Shown here: piece by piece, positions 23,333 to 32,798 of the stretch
Numbering within the stretch: the stretch's first letter is position 1
Layout of the letters: each line of letters starts with the position of its first letter
Origin: Hypholoma sublateritium FD-334 SS-4
Lineage: Eukaryota > Basidiomycota > Agaricomycetes > Agaricales > Strophariaceae
Direction: 5' to 3'
Assembly: GCA_000827495.1 (NCBI GenBank)
Contig: KN817518.1
Location: forward strand, 584,405-648,404
Length of the DNA: 64,000 nt
Notes under the pieces: model-generated
The model's database searches: none
Told to the model about the DNA's origin: nothing
What the model saw: only the letters and a program-made list of their open reading frames with translations
Translations under genes and position numbers: made by a program

Positions 23333-25486
23333 ATGTCCTCCTCCAACCCCAGTACATCTACTTCCAGCCCACGTCGCACCCACCGCAAACGCATCTCCGC
23401 CCTCAGGCTATCATCAGACACGACGGCGAGCCTACCTCAGTACATCCCTGCTTCCCGGTATCCGCATCCCGTCCGCGAAGAGCACGATCCCTTCGACCAG
23501 CCGCCGGACTATCCAGACAGCGCAGAAGAGGCGGACGAGGACACCGACACCGACACCGCCAACGTCTTCTACGTGCCACATCTGCCACCCGCATCGCCGC
23601 TGATCAGGCCGCAGACGGCGTCGCCTCGCCGCGCGAAGCGCTTCCAGCCCACGCACAAGCGGCGCCAGTCCTTCCAGGCGGCCCTGCACGGCGAACTCCC
23701 AGAGCCGGCCGACCCGCACCTCGACGCCCTGCTTGCACGCAGCGTCCACGCGCTCGAGATGTCGAACACCCTCCTCCAGTCGTCCATGGCGACGCAGACG
23801 AGCCTGTCGACGATCCTCGCCGCGGACTCGCCCGCCGACTCTGCGCTCGAGGCGCGCGCCCGCGGGCTGTCGTCGAGAATCAGGGACACCTGGGATGCGC
23901 GGACAACATGGGCGGATGACCTTGAGGAGCTCACGCGGGACGTCGAGGGGCTCTTCAACGACGACGATCCCGATGCGGGCGCACGGTCTAGGAGGCCGGG
24001 TGTCCGTGCGCGGCACCAGCTCGAGGGGAGTGGTGCGTCTGGGGTGAGTGCCAGCCTGCCAAGCTCGAGCTCGATGCACGCCCTGAGCGGGAGTGCCCGG
24101 CGGCCGTCGCTGCTTGATCTGCGCGAGCCCTTGTCCGCTGAAGCGGTCCCGCGCCTACACTATTCGCAGCAGAACCGCGCGAATCTGATCGCGCCGCCCC
24201 CGCGCGCGATGACCCAGTACATGGCTTCGACGCACGAGGCAGACTCCATCCTGCTGCCGTCGACGATGGGCGTGCGGTCGCCGCCTTCCCTCCATGCGTC
24301 CCCCGACTTCCGGCCGACCTCGGAGTTCGCGTCGTCATCGACGACGAGCCTTCTCTCGTCCGCCTCGATGACGTCGCTGCTGCTGCCACCGAAGCTCACG
24401 GATAGGCAGCTCGAGCCGGCCACGCCGGCGTATAATATGCTCGCCTCCTTCGTATACCGCGCCCCCTCTTCTGGCTCGGCAACCCCCTCTTCTTCCTTTA
24501 CGCATTCGTTCATGGCTCGCCGGAGAGGCTCTAGCACAGCGAGCAACAGCACCGAGCGCGGGAACAACAAAAAGAGGCGCACCTCGCCGTCCCCCTCGTC
24601 GCACCAGGCGAGAGACATGACACATAGACAGGACCGCTACTCCGCGTTTAAGAACGCTGGCCCGCCTTCGGCCGCCACGCTGCCGTCGCGTTCCGGCGTG
24701 TCGCCCTTCGACATCCGGCCGATGACGCCACCGGTCGAGGAGTCGTCTTCGTCGTCCGACGGGTGCGTCGCGAAGCGCACGGTGCAGAGCCTGCGCAAGA
24801 TACTGGACGACCAGCCCGCTCTACCGCCGAAGCTCACCCCGGGGCAGGCGCTCCGACCCCCCGCGTTCCTCCCGCGGACGGCACCGCCCGCCCCGCAGGC
24901 CAGCACGTCGACCGCGACCGCCTCCATCTCGCGGCTCTTCACGAAGGGCACGCACTCGTCCTCCACGCGCCCGCCGGAGCCCCCGCGCCAGTCCGCGATG
25001 AAGCGCGCAGGCGCCGCGCGGCCGCCGTCGCCCAGCGCCAGCACCAGCAGCGCCTCGCACACGCCCACCCCAACCCCATCGACGCTGAGCATCCCCGAGC
25101 TCGTCGGGCGCGTGCTCGGCGCGGGCAGCGGCGGGAGCAGCGCGCCGAGCTCGGGGCAGTCGACGCCGAGCAAGCGCATCAGCTTCGCGGAGCTGCCCGA
25201 GTCGTACGCGAGCACGCGCCCGCCGTCTGCGCGCTTCGCGGACAAGGCCGCGCGCCAGCGGCGGCGCGCGGGCGAGAAGGGCAGGCAGCGGCAGGCGGCG
25301 GAGGAGCCCGAGCTCGGCGGCTGGTGGGGCGGCTGGCTGGGCGGCGCAGCCGCGGCGGGCGGTGGCGTGGGGCCGGGCGCGGCGCTTGCGCGCCACGAGG
25401 AGAAAATGGAGGACCGCATGACGCGCAGCTGGGGCGGGCGCATGAGCAGCGGGTTTGGCGGCGGGCTCGACGAATGGGCTGTCTGA
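23333..25486 (+). CDS. Disordered Ser/Pro/Ala-rich protein, 717 residues, single exon
   Basis: One uninterrupted frame with strongly GC-ending codons, starting MSSSNPSTSTSSPRRTHRKR. I do not recognise a family. Only one part looks folded: residues of about 120-210 (PHLDALLARSVHALEMSNTL, then ARGLSSRIRDTWDARTTWAD) form a helical, possibly coiled-coil region ending in VEGLFNDDDP. The rest is low-complexity Ser, Pro, Arg and Thr with SP and RRPS-like sites typical of kinase targets. The end is Gly/Trp-rich (LGGWWGGWLGG) and then MTRSWGGRMSSGF. Absence of introns in such a long frame is unusual for this window. Other-strand open frames over the same bases come from the GC-rich third positions. 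Function unknown; a regulatory or scaffold role would be a guess. Confidence 0.7.
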   Translation: MSSSNPSTSTSSPRRTHRKRISALRLSSDTTASLPQYIPASRYPHPVREEHDPFDQPPDYPDSAEEADEDTDTDTANVFYVPHLPPASPLIRPQTASPRRAKRFQPTHKRRQSFQAALHGELPEPADPHLDALLARSVHALEMSNTLLQSSMATQTSLSTILAADSPADSALEARARGLSSRIRDTWDARTTWADDLEELTRDVEGLFNDDDPDAGARSRRPGVRARHQLEGSGASGVSASLPSSSSMHALSGSARRPSLLDLREPLSAEAVPRLHYSQQNRANLIAPPPRAMTQYMASTHEADSILLPSTMGVRSPPSLHASPDFRPTSEFASSSTTSLLSSASMTSLLLPPKLTDRQLEPATPAYNMLASFVYRAPSSGSATPSSSFTHSFMARRRGSSTASNSTERGNNKKRRTSPSPSSHQARDMTHRQDRYSAFKNAGPPSAATLPSRSGVSPFDIRPMTPPVEESSSSSDGCVAKRTVQSLRKILDDQPALPPKLTPGQALRPPAFLPRTAPPAPQASTSTATASISRLFTKGTHSSSTRPPEPPRQSAMKRAGAARPPSPSASTSSASHTPTPTPSTLSIPELVGRVLGAGSGGSSAPSSGQSTPSKRISFAELPESYASTRPPSARFADKAARQRRRAGEKGRQRQAAEEPELGGWWGGWLGGAAAAGGGVGPGAALARHEEKMEDRMTRSWGGRMSSGFGGGLDEWAV

Positions 25487-26388
25487 GCCCGCTGGGGTAA
25501 ATTTATTTTTGTATGTCTGGCGATGGGGTGTTCTGTGTACTGTATTACTTACCGGTGTTCTCTCCTTCCTTTCTGTTTGTTACTGCGATCCCTCGTGCCT
25601 GATCCTATCACCTCCTGTCGCGGCCACACCATTCCTTCCCATTCCTCCTAGCCGTGTTTTCTTTGTTATCATCCTCCACACACTGACTGGTACTCTTCCG
25701 TCTTGCCCACACATGCATATATCCTCCGCATGACACTCTTCTTAGGATGACACGGATCTGTTCTACTGTTTCTTTCTCAATATCAGGTCTAGAGCGTGTC
25801 TACTCTGACTTACGAACTCTCACGAATGGAATGGCTGCTTTAAAATATCGTCAGCACTTATCGATGCTGTCATAGAAGTAGAGCTGAATTTATTGCATTC
25901 CGCCGATATTCGAGTACATGCACGATTATAAGCTGGATTATTTCGCTCTTGACAAAGAGCTTCTGTCTAATAGAAGGAGAGTGGCAACGAACATACACGA
26001 CACAAGGATGGTGATGCTACAGTGTTGGACGGAGGTACGGGGTGAAGGAGAGTGGGTTACTATAGATATCCAAAACATAAGGATAGGCAATAATTTGTGG
26101 GCATGCTAGGGAGTGTGGGCATGTCCGGCATGCTGTACGCAAGGAGAGTGGATCGAGTTGAGTCCCTTTTGGGTGCTTCGGAAGTAAGTGTATTTGGAAA
26201 GGTGTGGTGGCATGGTGGTGATGGATGTGGCGTAGATGTGGGTGGTGAGAGGCGGGCTTCGGAGATATGGATTGGTGGCTTGTTGGGGATTGGTACATAA
26301 TGCGAGAAGAGAAGCCGTGGGGATGAGGAACAGAGATAGACAGCCGAGAAATGCGGACGATGAACAAGAGAGATGATAACCAATGTGC

Positions 26389-26416
26389 GCAGGTATTAGG
26401 GAGACCCGCTTTCGAA
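26389..26416 (+). repeat. Direct repeat, copy 1 of 2
   Basis: 28-base unit GCAGGTATTAGGGAGACCCG + CTTTCGAA; matches copy 2 (26539-26566) at 26 of 28 bases. A weaker match (ACCAA..GTTG) extends about 10 bases to the left. Confidence 0.75.
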
Positions 26417-26538
26417 GAGAGAAGGAAGAACGAGACAATGTTGATGTGGATTGTGGTGATGGGATATGTGAGTAGTCTAAAGTCCGGAGTACGTATCATG
26501 GTCAGGGAAATGGAACAGAAATATGGGTACCAAGTTGA

Positions 26539-26566
26539 GCAGGTATTGGGGAGACCCGCTTTTGAA
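26539..26566 (+). repeat. Direct repeat, copy 2 of 2
   Basis: Second copy, exactly 150 bases downstream of the first, with A-to-G and C-to-T differences. Function unknown; could be remains of a local duplication. Confidence 0.75.
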
Positions 26567-26841
26567 TGAGTCAAAAGATGCATGTGTTCGGATGGTGGAA
26601 GGAAACGCAGATGCACTCCGCGTATTGTGTTGTATGAAGAAGGCGTAGTGTACAGCGAGGAAAGAGTGAAATGGGGACGATGAATGGGGTGGAAAATCGA
26701 TGGCGTAAAGTCATGGTGGGAATTACTTGAATAGTGTGGCACCTCTAATCTTGCTGGAGGTTCTAGATGAAATTTGAACACGTTGGCGTAGAAGCCGAGC
26801 CCCCTGGTCCCTAATGCAGACTTGCTGAGCCTGTTGAATCG

Positions 26842-27696
26842 CTACAATTCCAGTTGTTTCTTTGCGTACGCGACCGCAACTTCCTTCAAGAGCCAGAGGG
26901 AGAAAAATACGACGAACAACACTACAACCTGAAGGTTCTTGTCTGGAAGGAAGGTGTTGATGACTGCAGAGATGCGCGCGCGTGTGGGCTCGAGGATTGC
27001 AACGAATGCCTCATACTTTGTGACCACGGGCGGATCGTCAAAGTAGTCGTATCTTTGACCCTCCAAGTTAAACGGCACATATCGGCCAAGGACGGCGTTG
27101 CCCGGAGCTGGCGCGTTAGAATCCTCCCTGGCAGCGCGGACGGTTTTGACGCTTGTATCTGAACCGGGAGTGCCGTCGCGCATAAATCCACGGGCACTGG
27201 GTCCGGGACTCGGTGGGCGGTCCACGGGATAGTATTTGACATCAATTTCGGTGGCAACATCGGAACCAGCTTCGCTGGACGGCGCAGTCGGGACTTGCTG
27301 CGCGCGAAAGTTGGGGTTGACGCGGTGGTACGCGCCGGTTTCGGGGATCTCGAACGACGCCTCCGAAATGATGGTCCGAGGGTACACGGGAGGAGGCGGC
27401 GCGAGCTGGCGGCGTACGGCTTTCTCTGACGCGCTCGTGCGCGTGCTGGACGCGCCGGAGGTCCGAATTGACGCGAGTGACGCGGTCGGACTGGGAGGAG
27501 GCGTGTTCAGCCCCGTGGTATGAGATGTCTCGGTTGCATTGGAGCTTTCCGACTTCACATCCTCCTCCACTACGCGACCCCGCCACTGGTACCATCTCGC
27601 GTCTTCCTGCAATCTGCAGCGCTCGTGACTGCTACCTCGCATGGATCCAGAGCACACGCGACAGGTTCTTGGAGCGCGGGTTGGGGTAGTATTCAT
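26842..27696 (-). CDS. Predicted tail-anchored protein with N-terminal Cys pair
   Basis: Single frame of 284 residues from the ATG at 27696. The N-terminus has a small cysteine cluster (TCRVCSGSMRGSSHERC: C-X2-C then C), possibly a zinc knuckle. The middle is disordered and Ser/Thr/Pro-rich (NTPPPSPTASLASIRTSG) with SP sites. Near the C-terminus there is a helical segment (TKYEAFVAILEPTRARISAV) and a single hydrophobic stretch (LQVVVLFVVFFSLWLLKEVA) followed by only about 10 residues, so the protein is probably anchored by its tail in the ER or mitochondrial outer membrane, facing the cytosol. No family recognised. Confidence 0.65.
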   Translation of the reverse strand: MNTTPTRAPRTCRVCSGSMRGSSHERCRLQEDARWYQWRGRVVEEDVKSESSNATETSHTTGLNTPPPSPTASLASIRTSGASSTRTSASEKAVRRQLAPPPPVYPRTIISEASFEIPETGAYHRVNPNFRAQQVPTAPSSEAGSDVATEIDVKYYPVDRPPSPGPSARGFMRDGTPGSDTSVKTVRAAREDSNAPAPGNAVLGRYVPFNLEGQRYDYFDDPPVVTKYEAFVAILEPTRARISAVINTFLPDKNLQVVVLFVVFFSLWLLKEVAVAYAKKQLEL

Positions 27697-29143
27697 TGGT
27701 CTTGATCCGAGAGGGAAATTCTGGCGTTACAAACGCGTCAAAGAGCAAGCCAATGAGGATCGGTTACTTCACTTACGAGCAGAACTGAAAGCAGATCCGA
27801 AGGTTTTTCGAACAAATTGTTCGCAACTCAACCGGAGTACTTTATATGGAGCGATGTTGCTTCAAGAAAGGGTTCATGGTTGATAATAGCAACGTCACAT
27901 AGCGGGGTAGGACAAGAGTTATTGTAATCCGTCGCTGAGAAAATCGGTTGACGACTTTGTACTCTCAAGGCGCGCCCTTGTCAAGCCGCTGATGGGAGAG
28001 AAGGCCATGCAGAAAGGCGCGTTGCCGTCGAAAATAGAAAGACATTTCAAGTTGTGATTCCAAGCGTCCTAGGAGCTCAAGGACAAGGGACAGCAAGTAG
28101 ACTCCAGGTAGCAGGTTGCGGCAACTGAGCAAATAAAAGTGAGGAACCAGCAACAACGGCATTCAAATTTCACACAAACGGCGCGTCATTTTCCGGTACA
28201 AAGGAGAGGTCACGTGTATATCGCTGTTGGCAGTCATTTGTAGTCGACTTGCGGGGCCGGCTTGCTGTATACTTTTGACTCCCAAGGCTTGCCCAAGGCT
28301 CCCTCCGGCTGCGACTTTTGTAAAGCACTTTGTATTCAACCCAGCTCTGTGAGGGTACGATTTGGCACACCTTACCTCGTAATAATCAAGATTCGGCACG
28401 CATACTACTTACGCTTGAAGGGAGGGAATATGAACAGCCTCTGCACAACTTTCAAGTCCCCAACCCTTGCCAAAATGCTACTATTTCAAAACTCAGACGA
28501 CGATAAGCCGAATCGTTCGCAGAATCGGGTTTTATCTTGATCAATAAAGATATCGCGGGTCAAGTCAGCAGAAGTAAAGTGAAGGGGCGAATTTCGATGT
28601 CGATGCCAGACCTTTGGCCGAATTGTTTTCCACTGCTTTGTTCAAACTTCACCGCACTGCCAGTTGGCAGTTTTACTTGACTGCTAGGTGTCGGTATGGT
28701 GACTTTCCTCTGGCGTGTATGCAACTTCGATTGGCTCTGACCTTGGAATCGGGGGGCGACTCGGAGGGTAGACGGCTGACGCATGCTTACTCTCGCAAGA
28801 TGCGGTGCTTCATGAGCTCATGAGCACTGGTGACTGCGAGTCTCTGCGAGTACCCATGACGCGATCATCATACTTTGTAAATGAAAGGCAGCACGAGGCA
28901 GCACGCGACAAAACTGGGTGCCAAGGGAACAACATGCCATAAATTAATGCGAAGACGGAGACTCCAACGGACTTGGCTCCATAAGGTTTGGTACGCACCA
29001 TTCAATATTCCACAAGCGCGACGCTAGACCGCACCCGGCTTACCTGTTTGTCTACAAGCCAACGTATAAGACATCCTGTCGGGATGGGTTGAACTCATTG
29101 AACTTTCGCTGCATCTTTCGCTCCCCGCGCGGCTTTGCCCAAC
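27697..29143. other. 1.45 kb spacer, no gene supported
   Basis: Several short open frames on both strands show no conserved pattern. The right end holds the sedolisin promoter, including a TATAAG at 29065. No tRNA cloverleaf or other RNA was recognised. Confidence 0.5.
29065..29070 (+). promoter_or_regulatory. Possible TATA box of the sedolisin gene
   Basis: TATAAG 79 bases before the ATG at 29144, a usual spacing for inducible fungal genes. Confidence 0.4.
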
Positions 29144-31723
29144 ATGCGTGGATTTCACCAATTACTCTCTTTCTTTCTTCTCGGGACTACATTGTCTCTC
29201 GGGTCCCCCTCCACACATTCCTTCAAGAACCGAGAGACGATCGTTGCACCAAGGGGATGGACCAGACAGACTGTGGCCCCTGCCGATCATATCATCTCCC
29301 TACGGATTGGACTTCACCAAAGAAATTTCGACCTTTTGGAAAAGCATTTGTACGAAGTTAGCGACCCTACCCACTCCCGCTATGGAGAGCATCTCTCCAA
29401 GGAAGAGGTCGAAGATCTGGTTGCCCCTCACTCCAACAGCCTCTCAGCCGTAGATGAATGGCTTTCCGAATTCAATCTCAAAGAAGATGACATTGCTCGT
29501 TCGCCGGCCAAAGACTGGGTTGTGCTTACTATCCCTGTTAGTCTGGCGGAGAAAATGCTCAATACAGTGATACCTTTTTGCAACCCATCTTAAAAATGTT
29601 GAGGCTGAAATATGTTCCGTTGAACAGAAATACTATGTCTGGAAACACGGAAAAACCGGTAACGAATTGGTCCGCACTACAAGCTACAGCCTACCCAGTC
29701 ATCTGGACTCCCATATCGAGGTAGTGCAGCCAACCACGATGTTTGGCCAATTCAAACCAGCGAAATCTATGATATCGATTCTAGAGACAGTTGATACGGC
29801 GGTCAATACGGCGATCTCGAAGGTTGCACAGATAATCACAGGGGGTAACTCAAACCTCACTGTGGATGCCAGCTGTAACACAACGATCACTGTTACATGT
29901 CTCCAACAAATATATAATGCAGTTGGATATGTTCCTTCGAATTCTACAAAAAATTCAATTGGAATCACTGGATACCTGGTGAGGAAGTAACATACTACTA
30001 CTGCTGTGCAACGTGACTGATTGGACTTGCATCGACCAGGAACAATTTGCAAATATTGAAGACTTGCAGACTTTCTACGTTGCGCAGGTACCTGCTGCGG
30101 TCAACTCTTCCTTTAAATTTGAATCTGTTGCTGGTACGCGATAATTTTATTATCTCTGATCGCTTGTTCCTCACCCATTGACTGGAACAGGTGGGATAAA
30201 TGACCAAAGTCTGACCAAAGCAGGGTCAGAAGCAAACCTCGACGTGCAGTTTGCGTTCGGAGTTGCCTACCCGATTCCGGTAGATTCTCGCTAGATCGAC
30301 GAGATACCCGCCTAACCAAGTCGTTTGACAATAGGGCACGTTTTGGTCGACTGCTGGCAGACCTCCTTTCTCGGCTGATGTTAGGACACTAACAAATACG
30401 AACGAGTCTGTTTTTCTCCTCCGTCTTTCTCACAGCAGATGAAATTGACGCATCCCTCATTTAGACCTTACGGTGATTGGCTGGACCACGTTCTTGGGTT
30501 GCCAGATCCGCCCCATTCCATTTCAACTAGTTATGGTGATGATGAACAAACAGGTTCGTTCACATATAATGCTGTAAATAGTGCAAGTGCCTATCATCTT
30601 TCCTTCACCTCCTAGTTCCCAAAGACTATGCTAAGCGTGTCTGCGCTGGACTCGCTCAGCTAGGCGTGCGGGGCGTTTCGGTGATTTTCTCGTCTGGAGA
30701 TTACGGTGTAGGCGACGGCAATTCTGATCCTGCCACTCAAGAGTGCATTACAAATGATGGCCTGAACAACACCCGATTCATCCCCGCGTTCCCCGCTTCG
30801 TAAGCTTCCATTTTTCAAACATATTCTTCCTCAGTCCAACCTCGCATTCGGTCTAGGTGCCCTTAGTGAGTTCTCACTGAGGTATCCGAAAAATTGTGTT
30901 GATATAGTCCTACAGCGTCACTTCCGTCGGAGGTACTGAACACATTCCTGAGGTCGCCGTGTCCCGCTTCTATTCTGGAGGAGGCTTCAGCAGCTATGTG
31001 AGTATTGGATTATACCATAACATCGTCAGGTTCTTATTTCTGGATGGAACAGTTCCCTCGTCCTCCGTATCAAGAGATTGCCGTCGGCGGATTCCTCTCA
31101 ACGCTACCGAAGGGTCTGTATGAGGGCCTTTTCAATCGGTGCGTCTGCTACTCTGTTTATCTTTTACTTCTCTAATACCCTTTTTTTGTTGCTCAGTCAA
31201 GGACGAGCGAGTTTTTTTTCTCACAGTCCTTACTGCTATAAACTGACCCATCTTCCAGGGCATCCCTGATGTTGCTGCACAAGGCGATCGCTACCGTATC
31301 CGCTACAGAGGCCGAGACGTATCGATCGGTGGTACCTCTGCCTCATCGCCCGCATTCACAGGGTTCGTTGCGCTACTCAACGATGCACGTATCAGCGTCA
31401 ACAAGCGGCCCCTCGGTTTCTTGAACCCGCTTTTGTACACAGCCGGCATTGCGGGCCTGAACGACATCACCAGCGGAAGCAATCCTGGATGTGGGACAAA
31501 TGGATTCAATGTCGGTATTTAGTCTTCCTCTCCATTGAATAGTTTATTAACCAGGAATATACATGTTTCATGCAGGCGACTACTGGATGGGATCCAGGTG
31601 AGAAACTGTGTGGTCATTTTCGTAGTGCTACTATTGATCAAGATTACCCCAGTCACTGGACTCGGAACCCCCAATTTCAAGCAGCTGAAGGAGATTGTTA
31701 CCTCTCCGTTCCTATTACTGTAA
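29144..31723 (+). CDS. Secreted sedolisin (S53, tripeptidyl-peptidase-like)
   Basis: Serine-carboxyl protease, probably secreted, acting on peptides at acid pH. The start ATG at 29144 opens a signal peptide ([20 protein letters not shown]). A pro-kumamolisin activation domain follows ([20 protein letters not shown]), ending near [11 protein letters not shown]. The catalytic domain has the Glu/Asp pair in [13 protein letters not shown] (near 30230), the oxyanion Asp in [17 protein letters not shown] (near 30680), the Ser in [18 protein letters not shown] (near 31330) and calcium-site parts [12 protein letters not shown] and [16 protein letters not shown] at the end. About ten introns; where ambiguous, donor and acceptor were chosen so that conserved segments join, for example GA|GTCTGT near 30408 giving TNTNEPYGDWL, and an acceptor at TCCTACAG giving CPYVTSVGGT. 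No break was found, so the gene appears functional. It lies in an AT-richer, gene-poor region with the hydrophobins. Confidence 0.9.
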
Positions 31724-32296
31724 TCTATACTTACAGCTACTGCTAGATCTCTACATAGTTACATCAACATATAGTCAACGTGTATCGATCGATAACGCAA
31801 TATACCCTGCAATGACTCCTCCGTCTACCTATAATGGTTTGCTTCTGAGACGTCAAGAACGTGCCCTCTCCGTAGGGTTTCCCGGAACGCCGCTCGGAAC
31901 CGAGACCGTGGTGTGTTCCAGCTTGCACTTTGTATTGGCCGTAAGTATATCTCAGTTTATTTGCATCAATAGCTACGATAAGCAAGTTCTCACTCCACCT
32001 ATGGATGCAATAGCAGATCTCGCCCGAGTGCCGCGTCCTAACTCAAATAGGCGACTTCAACGCCGCTTATGGTAATCAGCCATCAATATGTTTTAGGCGC
32101 CGGCCTAGGAAAGAGATGTCCTCTGACGCGAATTATGTTCTCAGCTGAGAGTTTCGAATCACTGGAAAGTCATATGGTCATGTAATACAGGCCTGCAGGT
32201 AGCTAATAATGAACAAAGTCTCCCAGAGTACCCGTCTTTCCTTTCGGTACAATCCTTCGACGCGTTGGCAGTGTAGCATGGGCCGTGACCATAATT
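31724..32296. other. Spacer between convergent sedolisin and hydrophobin 1
   Basis: No coding signal on either strand. It must hold the 3' untranslated regions of both genes. Confidence 0.5.
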
Positions 32297-32732
32297 TCAG
32301 AGGTTGAGGTTGACCGGGGTGCATCCGAGGGCAATAACTCCGTCTACAGTATACCGTAAGTTTCCTGTGAGAATACTTTCAACGGGAGAAATGAACTTAC
32401 TGAAGGTGTTGTTGGTGCAGCAGACAGGCTGCTCAGAGCTGCAAATAACATAAGATTAAATAAGTACAACGAGATTGGCAAGAAACTTACCAAGAAGTGC
32501 CAGATGCACCAACGACGGTAATGGCACTGCAAGTTACTCCAACTTGGCCAGTGATATCCCCGATGACAACTCCCAACAGACTGAGGAGCCCAGCAATAGA
32601 GGAGCTGGTAGCATCCTGAGTGCTTTGGCAGCACTGCAGAGAGCCGGTGTTGCACTGATTGTCCTGGCGACGAACAGGAGTGGCAGCAGCAAGGGTAGCG
32701 AGAGCAAGAATCGCGAGTGCAGAGAATTGCAT
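32297..32732 (-). CDS. Class I hydrophobin, copy 1
   Basis: Small secreted surface-active protein that assembles into amphipathic films on hyphae or spores. The start at 32732 gives a signal peptide ([19 protein letters not shown]). Eight cysteines fit the hydrophobin pattern: [10 protein letters not shown] (C-X6-CC), 32 residues to VTC, 12 residues to a Cys made across an intron, then C-X5-CC (SEQPVCC) and 12 residues to [14 protein letters not shown]. It has three exons with the same intron positions as copy 2. In the mature part it differs from copy 2 by a 3-residue gap and scattered changes, so the two are paralogues. Long spacing between the third and fourth Cys and the end GCTPVNLNL are typical of basidiomycete class I members. 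Confidence 0.92.
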
Positions 32733-32790
32733 GTTGGATATGATTGAACTGGAGGATGTTCGAGTGAAGACTTCCAGGGATTTCGTTCGG

Positions 32791-32798
32791 CTTTTATA
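32791..32798 (-). promoter_or_regulatory. TATA box of hydrophobin 1
   Basis: TATAAAAG on the minus strand about 60 bases before the ATG. Between it and the ATG lies CACTCGAACATCCTCCAGTT, closely matched in front of hydrophobin 2. Confidence 0.65.

Larger units (their letters stand above)
25487..26841. other. 1.35 kb spacer with a short direct repeat
   Basis: No gene supported. A minus-strand open frame (26017-26781) is His/Pro/Ser-rich without domain pattern and probably arises from the purine-rich plus strand (GGTGG, GATGG runs). The only structure found is the pair of direct repeats listed separately. Confidence 0.5.

Noticed and set aside
24637..25443. Long open frames opposite the 717-residue gene
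   Set aside because: Mirror of GC-rich third positions of the sense gene; composition is typical of antisense shadows.
26017..26781. 254-residue open frame on the minus strand
   Set aside because: His/Ser/Pro-rich, includes both copies of the direct repeat, and has no domain pattern or splice support; explained by purine-rich plus strand.
29144..31723. Sedolisin as a broken pseudogene, because the frame stops often
   Set aside because: All stops fall in introns with usable splice sites and every catalytic segment is preserved in frame.
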